NCBI GenBank assembly: GCA_038222915.1
Contig: JBBRHH010000290.1
Coordinates: 1-7,541 of the forward strand
Direction of reading: 5' to 3'
Length of the DNA: 7,541 nucleotides
Origin: JBBRHH01 sp038222915
GTDB taxonomy: Bacteria; Planctomycetota; Phycisphaerae; Tepidisphaerales; Tepidisphaeraceae
How positions within the stretch are numbered: the stretch's first letter is position 1; every line of letters begins with the position of its first letter. Below the pieces are notes generated by a model. It had not been told where the DNA came from. It ran no database searches and was given only the letters and a program-made list of their open reading frames with translations. The position numbers and the translations under genes are program-made. Below, one piece after another: positions 1 through 5,872 of the stretch.

Positions 1-29
1 GGGCAACCGCGCTTAATCACGGAGGATTT

Positions 30-1461
30 ATGGCTGCACGAACGACTCGTCGGGAGGCACGGGAACGTGTCATCAAATCGTTCATGGACTCGCTGGATGG
101 GATCATTTCGCCGGATGAGGCGGTTCCGTTGCGAGGCAAGACCTTTCTGGATTGGGAACGACAGGCGGATGTGATGCGCAAGGCAGTCCTGCCGACGCTA
201 TTGCAGGAGCGGGCGGCTTTGGACGAGACGGCCGTTGTGGATGTCGGCGGTTGCGGCAAATGTCCTCGATGCGGTTCGGATCGGATCTACCTGGACCACG
301 GTGGTGAGGAAACACAGAAGGAAGTCATCAGTCCGCACGGTCCGGTGGTTCTCGGGAAGCAACAATGCCGTTGCCGTGCCTGTGGCCGGTCTTTTTCCCC
401 CTCAGGATCGTGAATGGTCGTTGCCGGCCGAGGTGCCGCTGACTCCGGAAGCCGCGCGTCGAGTGGGTCGGGAATGCGCCACGCAAGGATTTGAGCAGGC
501 AGCACGCGCTTTGACCGAAGACTGGAAGCCGGATCAGCCGTTGCATCACGAGACGGTGCGGAAGTGGGGTGAGGATCTGGGCCAGGCCGTGGTCGCCAGG
601 CGGGATGCGGAGTTGCGTGATTATGAGCGAGGCCAACGCCCCGAACCGCCGCTCAATGCGGTGCCCTTGCTGGTGATCGGCATGGACGGCGGGCGTTATC
701 AAAGCCGAGACAAGGATCCTGAAACCGGCAGCCGATGGCGCGAGGAAAAGGTACTGACCGTTAGCAGCTACATCCCCGGCGACGGGAAAGAGAAGGACGA
801 AGGGGGCCGTCCGCCGCAAAAGCTGGTGATGACCCATATGGCCACGGCGCAGTCGGTCAAGGAATTCGGGCCGCTGGCGCGAGTCGAGGTCGAGCGTCGC
901 GGCCTGCGGCAGGCGATGGAGATCATCGCGCTGGGTGATGGCGGCAACTGGATCGACCCGCTGCTGGCGACATTTTTCCACGTCTTGGCGCGGATCATCG
1001 ACTGGTATCACGCGGTTGAACACCTATGGGATTGCGCCAAGGCGGCATACGGGGCGGACACGCCACAGGCAGCTCAGTGGGCCGAGCGTCTTGAGGCGTT
1101 GCTGTGGGACGGAAAGGTTCAGCGGATCATTGAGGAATTGTCCGCAGAAGCATTGAAACTGGGTCCGCCGACCGATGCGGACAAGCCTGGCAGTGTACGA
1201 AGGGTGCTGGCCAACAACGTGGCGTATTTTACCGAGCACCGGGAACACATGAACTATCCGCTATACCGCAGGCGTGGCTGGCCGATCGGCTCAGGCGAGA
1301 CCGAAGCGGCGGTCAAGCAGTTCAACAAGCGGATAAAGGGCACCGAGCAGTTCTGGTCGGTCGATGGCGTGGAGACCATCCTGGCTCTGCGCAGCCTGTG
1401 GCTCAGTCAGGACAATCGCTGGCAGAAATACTGGGAAAACCGCTGCGCCTTTGTCAATTAG
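30..1461 (+). CDS. ISKra4-like transposase, two frames joined by a +1 shift
   Basis: This is a DDE-type transposase that would cut and join the element's ends. The first frame (30-413, 127 aa) starts at an ATG four bases after GGAGG (21-25) and carries a zinc ribbon: CGKCPRCG near residue 75 and CRCRACG near residue 115. The second frame carries the catalytic core and is open from 235, but its N-terminal part there is out-of-frame shadow; real homology starts at about 403. Reading 30-401, skipping T402 and continuing from 403 gives a single protein of about 476 aa, which fits the family. In that joined numbering, likely catalytic acids are D219 (GMDGG), D303 (GDGG) and E425 (GSGETE), with a DWYHAVEHLW motif at 324-333. 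The gene may be expressed by programmed frameshifting or may be broken by a one-base indel. Both parts are otherwise intact, without internal stops. Confidence 0.85.
390..406 (+). other. Putative +1 frameshift site within the transposase
   Basis: In the first frame the codons read TCT TTT TCC CCC TCA, followed by a TGA at 411-413. The second frame resumes as CAG GAT CGT GAA. Moving from one to the other needs a +1 (or -2) shift. CCC followed by T lets a proline tRNA re-pair on CCT, a known type of +1 slip. The T5 and C5 runs are also natural places for an indel mutation or a sequencing error, so programming is not proven. Confidence 0.5.
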
Positions 1462-2688
1462 CCGGGCGCGCCAGCCTTGCTGCACCCGCGCGTCAGCCAG
1501 TACGAAGAGCTTGTCCCGATCGGGATGTCGCTCCAACCGCTCGACCAGAAACTGCCGCACCGTTGCCGCCAAGCTGGTTTCACCATCGGGCAACACGGAG
1601 ACAGGTTCAGCCGCAGCCATATCGCGCTCTTCCTGGCATTCGCGACGATACCAACGTGGAAAGACATCGTCGAGCGTCGCAAGCATCGCATGCAGGTTGT
1701 CACGCCCCGGCCGATACTTCACGTGAAGGTTCACCAGCGCATGTTCATGGTCCGGATATTTTGACTTCAAAGATTCCAATTGATCGGCCGGTCCGGACAC
1801 TTCCACCCGATCGACCGTCGATGCGTCCAACGTAGTCCAGAGCGGCAGGCCGACCAGGCCCGCAGGACCGACCTCGACCACAACCACGCCTTTCTGATCG
1901 TTGGCTTCCCCCAGATCCATCCGCTCAATCGAGCCGGCGTAACGGACATGGGGAAGGCTGCGCAGACATTGCGGCTTGTGAACGTCGCCCAGCGCGACAT
2001 ACGCAAAGCCAACCGGCAGGTCGTTGTCATTGATCACCAGTGCATCGACGTCCTTGATCGTAAATCCCTCCCGCACCTCCGCACCGGCGGTCATGATGTG
2101 CGCCGACAGGACTGTCGGCATCGAGCGGTCGAAACCGGGCATCTGACAGATTTCGTCGAGCCGTTGCTTGAACGCAGACTTAAGGGCGCGATTTCGCTCC
2201 TGCAAACTTTGGAACCGGTGCGACGGATCATCCAGATACCGCGCCGGCATCGGCCATGGCATCGCGATGAACTGCACGAGCTGGCCGTGTCGGTCCGGAA
2301 GCCGGAAGAAGGTCGGCCCGGGGAACAGATGAAATCGACGCGTGGGCAGTGTGGCGCCAACCGTATCGATCGCGGGAGACGCCAGCGTCATCGACCCGCG
2401 CAGCATATGCGCAACATGTTCATTGTCATGGTTCCCGGTCAACGCCAGCACAGTTCCGCCGGCCACAAAGAAGGGAGCAAAGGCGGACGAGAGATATTCC
2501 ACCCACTGCCGAAGAAGATCACTGCGCGTAAGGTTGTCGAAAAGGTCGCCACAAATCAGCAGAACGTCGGCCTGTTTCGACAGGCAAACCTCCATCACCC
2601 GCGAGACCGCCTTGCGCAGATCATCTCCCCGATCAATTCGGCCAAGCCGTCCGCCCAGGTGCCAGTCCGCAGTGTGAACAATGATCAA
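1291..2688 (-). CDS. sbcD: SbcD/Mre11-type DNA exonuclease subunit, 3' end replaced by IS sequence
   Basis: This is a metal-dependent phosphoesterase of the SbcD/Mre11 family, which with an SbcC/Rad50 ATPase processes hairpins and double-strand ends. The frame is open from further upstream, but a TTG at 2688 preceded by GGCGAGG and a five-base gap gives the expected N-terminus MIIVHTADWHLGG. Metal motifs are D8/H10 (DWH), D48 (GDLFDN), N86-H87 (GNHDNE), H197 (AHIMTAG) and H237 (GDVHKPQ). The last motif has D235 where the family usually has histidine (GHxH). The C-terminal helix reads VRQFLVERLERHPDRDKLFVLADA and ends near residue 400, the usual family length. The remaining roughly 65 codons are antisense to the transposase, so the native stop has been lost and the present protein would have a foreign tail (465 aa in total). 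The gene is convergent with and overlaps the transposase. No sbcC is visible; it could lie beyond the left edge. A -10-like TATCAT lies at 2735-2730. Confidence 0.88.
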   Translation of the reverse strand: MIIVHTADWHLGGRLGRIDRGDDLRKAVSRVMEVCLSKQADVLLICGDLFDNLTRSDLLRQWVEYLSSAFAPFFVAGGTVLALTGNHDNEHVAHMLRGSMTLASPAIDTVGATLPTRRFHLFPGPTFFRLPDRHGQLVQFIAMPWPMPARYLDDPSHRFQSLQERNRALKSAFKQRLDEICQMPGFDRSMPTVLSAHIMTAGAEVREGFTIKDVDALVINDNDLPVGFAYVALGDVHKPQCLRSLPHVRYAGSIERMDLGEANDQKGVVVVEVGPAGLVGLPLWTTLDASTVDRVEVSGPADQLESLKSKYPDHEHALVNLHVKYRPGRDNLHAMLATLDDVFPRWYRRECQEERDMAAAEPVSVLPDGETSLAATVRQFLVERLERHPDRDKLFVLADARVQQGWRARLIDKGAAVFPVFLPAIVLTEPQAAQSQDGLHAIDRPELLGALYPLVELLDRRFGLA

Positions 2689-2702
2689 TGCAACCTCGCC
2701 AA

Positions 2703-2714
2703 GTGCAAATGCAC
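2703..2714. promoter_or_regulatory. Short perfect inverted repeat just upstream of the sbcD start
   Basis: GTGCA-AA-TGCAC lies about 15 bases upstream of the TTG start of the nuclease gene, directly beside its ribosome binding site. The two-base spacer is too short for a good RNA hairpin, so if functional it would more likely be a protein operator dyad. A 12-base palindrome can arise by chance, so support is weak. Confidence 0.2.
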
Positions 2715-2809
2715 GCAGTACATGGCCACATGATAAGTCGTGGCGACGTGACGGAAAGCCAGACCACGGAAAAAGTAGAGAACCGAAACTCCGGGCTCGA
2801 AATGCGCGC

Positions 2810-2846
2810 AAAAAAATGAGCCGCAGACGGGGGGGATCTGCGGCTC
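2810..2846 (-). terminator. Intrinsic terminator on the - strand
   Basis: Read on the - strand, GAGCCGCAGA (2846-2837) pairs perfectly with TCTGCGGCTC (2827-2818) in a 10-bp GC-rich stem around a 9-base loop containing C7. One A and then seven T residues follow (2816-2810). This is a textbook Rho-independent terminator. It would end transcripts coming from nuoC, or a separate small RNA, before the sbcD gene. The A7 tract before the hairpin does not make it a terminator in the + direction. Confidence 0.75.
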
Positions 2847-2848
2847 GG

Positions 2849-2869
2849 ATTTCCCCAGGGAGGGGAAAT
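2849..2869. repeat. Perfect 8-bp hairpin within the array
   Basis: ATTTCCCC (2849-2856) and GGGGAAAT (2862-2869) are exact inverted repeats around AGGGA. The hairpin lies directly between the terminator hairpin and the next G7-loop hairpin, so the array has almost no unpaired spacer here. Confidence 0.7.
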
Positions 2870-2870
2870 T

Positions 2871-2898
2871 GGACCGAGGAGGGGGGGAACCTCGGTCC
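2871..2898. repeat. Perfect 9-bp hairpin with a G7/C7 loop
   Basis: GGACCGAGG (2871-2879) pairs with CCTCGGTCC (2890-2898) around the loop AGGGGGGGAA. With one G-T pair the stem can extend to 2868-2901. It shares its loop and three closing pairs, 16 nt in all (2877-2892), with the hairpin at 2929-2954 while the rest of the stem differs. Confidence 0.8.
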
Positions 2899-2917
2899 GA
2901 TCAGGGTTTTAGTAAAA

Positions 2918-2971
2918 TGTCGGGGGTTGAAGAAGGAGGGGGGGAACCTTCTTCGGGGAGTACCCCCGACA
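2918..2971. repeat. Nested hairpin with the same G7/C7 loop
   Basis: An outer 10-bp stem, TGTCGGGGGT (2918-2927) with ACCCCCGACA (2962-2971), encloses an inner perfect 8-bp stem, GAAGAAGG (2929-2936) with CCTTCTTC (2947-2954), around AGGGGGGGAA. A seven-base bulge, GGGGAGT (2955-2961), lies on one side. An alternative small hairpin, GGGG-AGTA-CCCC (2955-2966), would compete with the outer stem, so the structure could have two states. Confidence 0.8.
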
Positions 2972-2977
2972 AAATTA

Positions 2978-3004
2978 GCTCCGGCGCTTTTTCAGCGGCG
3001 GAGC
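2978..3004. repeat. 10-bp hairpin with one G-G mismatch
   Basis: GCTCCG and CGCT on the left (2978-2983, 2985-2988) pair with AGCG and CGGAGC on the right (2994-2997, 2999-3004) across a single G-G mismatch and a TTTTC loop. Its right arm shares GAGC (3001-3004) with the next hairpin, so the two cannot form at once. Confidence 0.6.
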
Positions 3005-3028
3005 CAGTCATCGGCTCATATTTTTTTT
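3001..3028 (+). terminator. Possible weak + strand terminator
   Basis: GAGCC (3001-3005) pairs with GGCTC (3013-3017) around a 7-base loop, followed by ATA and eight T residues (3021-3028). The stem is only 5 bp and the T tract is set back by three bases, so this would be a weak terminator. No + strand gene that needs it is visible. It would matter if the hairpin array is transcribed on the + strand. Confidence 0.25.
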
Positions 3029-3075
3029 ACTTCGTTCTGACTTCATCGGCAGAACTCGCTTCAACTGACAGGCAA

Positions 3076-3103
3076 ATATTAGCTTGGCTGTTACAGATTG
3101 CAA
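3076..3103 (-). promoter_or_regulatory. Promoter-like sequence for a - strand transcript
   Basis: On the - strand, TTGCAA (3103-3098) and TAATAT (3081-3076) are separated by 16 bases, with an A/T-rich stretch upstream (about 3110-3130) that resembles an UP element. Each hexamer matches the sigma-70 consensus at about four of six positions. Transcription would start near 3069 and run into the hairpin array. The stretch is AT-rich, so chance matches are likely. Confidence 0.3.
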
Positions 3104-3183
3104 GAGGAAATAGGAAAAAATTTTCAATCGCATACGAAATTTTTGAAACGCCGTGTAACTTGTTTGTATGTCGTCGTTTGCAA

Positions 3184-3711
3184 TCACGGATAATTCGGCT
3201 TTTGTTGCCAGTCAAGCTCGACGCTACCAGGAATCCCGTGGTATTCGCGCGGGAAAACGTAATCTTTCCTTAATGGGTGGCCGACCCAATCATCTGCGCA
3301 AAGTATGCGCCGCAGGTCGGGGTGATTATCAAAAATAATTCCAATTAGGTCGAATGCTTCGCGCTCATGCCACTCGGCCGTGCGCCACAGATCACACACC
3401 GTCGGCACATGTGGATTGTCGCGCGGGCAAAATACCTTCACCGCGAACGTGTGGTGCAGGTCAAAACTCCAAAGGTCATAGACCACCGCAAGCGCGTTAT
3501 CGGCCACATAATCAACTCCGCCCAGGCACGCCAGCCAGTTGAATTGGAGTGCAGGGTCCGAGTGAAGAAACTCCGCGATCTGACGCCAGTCCGCGGCGTT
3601 CACGTGGATGCGCGGATGGCGCGCATCCGCAAACGCGGCATCAACCTTGCCCGGAAATCTCTCTTCAACAAGCTGAATAATCTGCTGCGGGGACATTTTC
3701 GCCTGGTTCAT
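3184..3711 (-). CDS. nuoC: NADH-quinone oxidoreductase subunit C (30 kDa subunit)
   Basis: NuoC is a peripheral-arm subunit of respiratory complex I, next to the quinone-site subunit NuoD on the cytoplasmic side. The family signature is clear at residues 116-151: ERE-x-FDLIGI, then NHPDLRRIL, DDWVGHPLRKDY. The length, 175 aa, is usual for a stand-alone NuoC. An upstream in-frame GTG (3720) is possible, but the ATG at 3711 is preferred because it overlaps the stop of the preceding gene as ATGA, the usual mark of translational coupling. Unusually, no other nuo gene adjoins it: the upstream gene is a TIM-barrel isomerase, and downstream come about 370 bases of non-coding hairpin sequence and a terminator instead of nuoD. 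The gene may be part of a scattered complex I set or a second copy. Confidence 0.93.
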   Translation of the reverse strand: MNQAKMSPQQIIQLVEERFPGKVDAAFADARHPRIHVNAADWRQIAEFLHSDPALQFNWLACLGGVDYVADNALAVVYDLWSFDLHHTFAVKVFCPRDNPHVPTVCDLWRTAEWHEREAFDLIGIIFDNHPDLRRILCADDWVGHPLRKDYVFPREYHGIPGSVELDWQQKPNYP

Positions 3712-4496
3712 TTGAGCCACTGTTTCAATCGTGTCAAACTCGTCTCGACTTCGGGCATGGGATCGCGGTCGAACGGCTCATGCTCTATACAGATGCTGCC
3801 CTGCCAGTCGGATTCCACAAGGTACCGCACCACTTTTTCAATCGGAACAATCCCATCCCCCAGCGCGCACGTTTCATGTTGCCCCTGCGCCTTCACATCC
3901 TTCAAATGAACAATGAATAGATGCTCGCGGATGCGTTTGATCGCCTCGGCCGCGTCAAATCCCTGCGTGCTGGCCCAACCGGTATCAAAGGCAATTCCGC
4001 AGCTCGAGTATTGGCCATGGACGATTTTTGCGAGCATCTCCTCCGCGGACTGTTCCGCGTGATTTTCATACGCGTAGCGCAGGCCATATTTTTGACACAG
4101 ATCGTTGATGCGCGGCATCAGTTCCGCCGGCGAAGGCCCCGGCAGGCCTCCCGCATACAGGGGCGCACCAAGCTGTTTCATGAACTTCAACGCCGGTTCA
4201 ATCGCAGTCGGGTCCAGGCCGCCCGCATAACTCGAAATCGACAGGTCAAACTGTGAGCAAATCCCTTTCACCTGCTCCAGATCGTCCTCGTGCTTCTGGC
4301 GAGCCCAGTGGCAATGCGCTGTCCAGAGATCGATCGCCTCAAAGCCTGCGTTTGCCACCTCGGCCGCGATCGACATGAAATCATCCGGCGAAGCCGCCGC
4401 AAGTGTCGCCTGCTCATTGGCCGACCAATCCCGGTTGTTCCCATAGCGCAGAGCCCGGCCCACAAAATTCGCGGTGATAAAGCTGATCATGCGCAT
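3708..4496 (-). CDS. Sugar phosphate isomerase/epimerase-like TIM barrel
   Basis: This protein belongs to the xylose isomerase-like TIM-barrel superfamily (the AP endonuclease 2 type), whose members usually isomerise or epimerise sugars or inositols with a divalent metal. The likely metal ligands are all present in order: E144 (YENH), D171 (FDTGW), H197 (VHLKD) and E238 or E240 (IEHE). The start at 4496 gives MRMISFITANFVGRAL, matching the usual family N-terminus; an in-frame GTG at 4520 would add eight residues of unlikely sequence. Total length is 262 aa. Its stop overlaps the start of nuoC by ATGA, and it begins about 42 bases after the lipoprotein gene. The exact substrate cannot be read from the sequence. 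Confidence 0.85.
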   Translation of the reverse strand: MRMISFITANFVGRALRYGNNRDWSANEQATLAAASPDDFMSIAAEVANAGFEAIDLWTAHCHWARQKHEDDLEQVKGICSQFDLSISSYAGGLDPTAIEPALKFMKQLGAPLYAGGLPGPSPAELMPRINDLCQKYGLRYAYENHAEQSAEEMLAKIVHGQYSSCGIAFDTGWASTQGFDAAEAIKRIREHLFIVHLKDVKAQGQHETCALGDGIVPIEKVVRYLVESDWQGSICIEHEPFDRDPMPEVETSLTRLKQWLK

Positions 4497-4538
4497 CGCC
4501 GCATGGTGGCGACGAGACACCCCAATTGCAAGCAGCCG

Positions 4539-5117
4539 CTATCTGGTCCACGCGATCGAGCCGGCCATCTGATCAAACGCCGCCCGCGTCGCTGCAACTC
4601 CCTCCTGATCGCTGTCGGCGGCCAGAATATAAATCGTATCACCGCGAATGATAATCAACGTAACTTTCGCCCCGGGTGGCGAGCCTGGCCAGGAAGTGCG
4701 GACAAATCGCGCTTTTGCCGACGCAACGGCGCGGTCGGCCGTCTCTTCAACCTTCAACCCCTGATGCTGCTTCTTCAGGTCATCGATATACCCGCTCTCA
4801 ACGGCACCCATTGGAATAAGACCGGGAATGTGCGGCGGCAAATGCGGCACGTCCAGCACAATCTTGCGCTGCGGCTGCTTGGACGCAACCAGCGATAAAA
4901 CCGCATCTTTCCCTTGGTTGGGTTTGCTGTCCCATCCTCCCGGCAGCGAGATCTTCAGTCCGTTCGCCTCGAAATTTTGTGATGGCTGGTTCTGCGATGT
5001 CTGCACGGTTTGCGTGGCAGCCGGCTGCTTCGCGGTGCGGGGAGCGGAATTGGATTGGCAACTGGACAGGACCAATACCGCAACGCAACACAATTCCTTC
5101 ACAGGTTTGACGTTCAT
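4539..5117 (-). CDS. Small secreted lipoprotein of unknown function
   Basis: The N-terminus MNVKPVKELCCVAVLVLSSC has a short basic region, a hydrophobic core and a lipobox (LSSC) with Cys20 as the likely lipidated residue, so the protein should be anchored to a membrane outside the cytoplasm. A Gln/Ser/Thr-rich linker (about residues 21-48) leads to a compact domain of about 140 aa. The opening LKISLPGGWDSKP and the ending AAFDQMAGSIAWTR are reminiscent of PsbP/Mog1/DcrB-like folds, but that is only an impression. The ATG at 5117 is chosen; an ATG at 5126 would add just MLD and change nothing. A TTGACA (5169-5164) upstream could be a -35 box, but I see no good -10 to match it. I do not recognise a specific family. 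Confidence 0.8.
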   Translation of the reverse strand: MNVKPVKELCCVAVLVLSSCQSNSAPRTAKQPAATQTVQTSQNQPSQNFEANGLKISLPGGWDSKPNQGKDAVLSLVASKQPQRKIVLDVPHLPPHIPGLIPMGAVESGYIDDLKKQHQGLKVEETADRAVASAKARFVRTSWPGSPPGAKVTLIIIRGDTIYILAADSDQEGVAATRAAFDQMAGSIAWTR

Positions 5118-5198
5118 ATCCAGCATTATGCGGCCCGTCCGAATTTCGCGGAAGGCACATAAGTGTCAACGTTGAAGATGTCGCCACTGCTCGGATCG

Positions 5199-5795
5199 TT
5201 AGACAATTCTGCAAGCCTCTTCGAAGGTAAATCTGGGGCCGCGGGGATAGAGTTTTGAGGGGTCGCCGTAGCCTAGATTTACCAGGAAATTCGATTTCAG
5301 CCGGCCCTCGGGGAAAAACTCCGCATCCACTTTTGCGTTGTCAAAGCCAGACATGGGGCCGGCGTCCAGACCCAGGGCGCGGGCGGCGATGATCAGGTAT
5401 GCGCCGCCGAGCGTTGCATTGCGGAAGGTGTGGGCTTTGGTGAACTCTTCGTTGCCGGGTTGAGTAAAGAGGTCGGCCATCTTTGGATTGGGCGGAAAAA
5501 GGAAGGGGATGTGCTCGTAGAAGCGTGTGTCGTTGGCAATGATCGCCGTTACAGGAGCGGCCATCGTTTTGTCCACGTTGCCGGCCATAAGGGCCGGCTT
5601 AAGGCGTTCCTTGCCTTCAGGAGATGTCACGAAGACGACCCGCATGGGGTGGGTGTTGGCGGACGTGGGGCCGAATTTTGCGAGGTCGTAGACCTGGCGG
5701 AGGAGGTCGTCCGAGACTGGAGTGGGAAGCCACGCGGTGTGCGTGCGGGCGTTACGGAAGATGATACCCATGGCGTTTTCGTCGAGAACTGGCAT
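5199..5795 (-). CDS. rutE: RutE-like FMN-dependent nitroreductase (malonic semialdehyde reductase family)
   Basis: This 198-aa protein aligns along its whole length with what I recall of E. coli RutE (196 aa): ARTHTAWLPTPVSDDLLRQ, GPTSANTHPMRVVF (42-55), EGKERLKPAL, AAPVTAI, FRNATLGGAYLI, ALGLDAGPMSGFD (140-152) and LGYGDPSKLYPRGPRFTFEEA. RutE reduces malonic semialdehyde to 3-hydroxypropionate in the Rut uracil-degradation pathway, and the family uses FMN and NAD(P)H. No other rut gene is nearby, so here it may be a general reductase of aldehydes or nitro compounds, and the symbol marks the family rather than a proven role. The ATG at 5795 has a good ribosome binding site (AAAGGA, five bases ahead). 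The gene is divergent from selB across 77 bases and heads the run of - strand genes. Confidence 0.88.
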   Translation of the reverse strand: MPVLDENAMGIIFRNARTHTAWLPTPVSDDLLRQVYDLAKFGPTSANTHPMRVVFVTSPEGKERLKPALMAGNVDKTMAAPVTAIIANDTRFYEHIPFLFPPNPKMADLFTQPGNEEFTKAHTFRNATLGGAYLIIAARALGLDAGPMSGFDNAKVDAEFFPEGRLKSNFLVNLGYGDPSKLYPRGPRFTFEEACRIV

Positions 5796-5872
5796 AAGGA
5801 TCCTTTTTGACTTTTGATTTTGCGAACCGTTCCGCGGCCGGCGGTAGTATAGGAGGGTGGTTTGGAAATTCG
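5796..5872. promoter_or_regulatory. Divergent promoter region between the nitroreductase gene and selB
   Basis: These 77 bases must hold control signals for both genes unless transcription comes from elsewhere. A -10-like TATACT lies on the - strand at 5851-5846 for the nitroreductase, without a clear -35. On the + strand TTGCGA (5820-5825) and TAGTAT (5845-5850) are 19 bases apart, which is long. AGGAGG (5851-5856) is a strong ribosome-binding-like sequence but lies 16 bases before the selB ATG, further than usual; a nearer GGA lies at 5864-5866. No clear operator or riboswitch is seen. Confidence 0.25.

Larger units (their letters stand above)
1..1487 (+). mobile_element. ISKra4-family-like insertion sequence, right boundary approximate
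   Basis: A transposase of ISKra4 type fills almost all of this stretch, and the adjoining nuclease gene loses its expected C-terminus where the element begins, so this is best read as an insertion sequence inserted into the 3' end of an sbcD-like gene. The window opens with GGG, which suits the GGG-type termini I recall for this family, and a CCC lies at 1485-1487 just where SbcD homology stops. The two ends are otherwise poorly matched. A weaker terminal similarity is CGCGCTTAATCAC (8-20) against the complement of 1454-1471. The left flank is not in the window, so neither a target duplication nor the true left end can be confirmed. The right edge could lie anywhere from 1462 to about 1490. 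Confidence 0.7.
2810..3069 (-). ncRNA. Candidate structured small RNA with C7 hairpin loops
   Basis: No convincing protein is encoded here. The - strand could make an RNA of about 260 nt that starts after a promoter-like TTGCAA-N16-TAATAT (3103-3076) and ends at the intrinsic terminator at 2810. It would fold, in order, into hairpins at 3017-3001 or 3004-2978 (mutually exclusive), a nested hairpin at 2971-2918, hairpins at 2898-2871 and 2869-2849, and the terminator hairpin. Three of the loops carry seven C residues. Two share the 16-nt sequence AGGTTCCCCCCCTCCT although their stems differ, which points to selection on the loop. The sequence CCCCTCCT is complementary to strong Shine-Dalgarno sites, so base pairing with mRNA leaders is a possible role. 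It could equally be a structured 3' UTR of nuoC, or act from the + strand with G7 loops. I do not recognise a named RNA family. Confidence 0.4.

Noticed and set aside
1..29. Well-matched terminal inverted repeats of the insertion sequence
   Set aside because: Only GGG/CCC and a gapped similarity could be found; no convincing perfect pair exists inside the window, so no repeat is annotated.
411..413. TGA at the end of the first transposase frame as a selenocysteine codon, given SelB in the window
   Set aside because: Reading through keeps the wrong frame; homology continues in the +1 frame, so frameshifting or an indel explains it.
1780..2733. A 317-codon + strand open frame opposite sbcD
   Set aside because: It is the antisense of a well-supported SbcD gene and its protein is histidine/arginine-rich without any motif.
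2818..3028. A CRISPR array
   Set aside because: The repeats are hairpins of different stems with no constant repeat length, no regular spacers and no cas gene nearby.
2681..3040. A 119-codon + strand open frame
   Set aside because: It begins inside the sbcD start region, is rich in basic and glycine residues from hairpin sequence, has no family resemblance and no clear ribosome binding site.
3184..3186. TGA ending nuoC as a possible selenocysteine codon
   Set aside because: The frame beyond it is short and has no NuoC-like sequence, and the protein is already full length.
2869..3273. A 134-codon + strand open frame across the hairpin array
   Set aside because: It translates the G7 hairpins into GGGEP repeats, has no recognisable domain and overlaps the end of nuoC; the region's structure is explained better at the RNA/DNA level.
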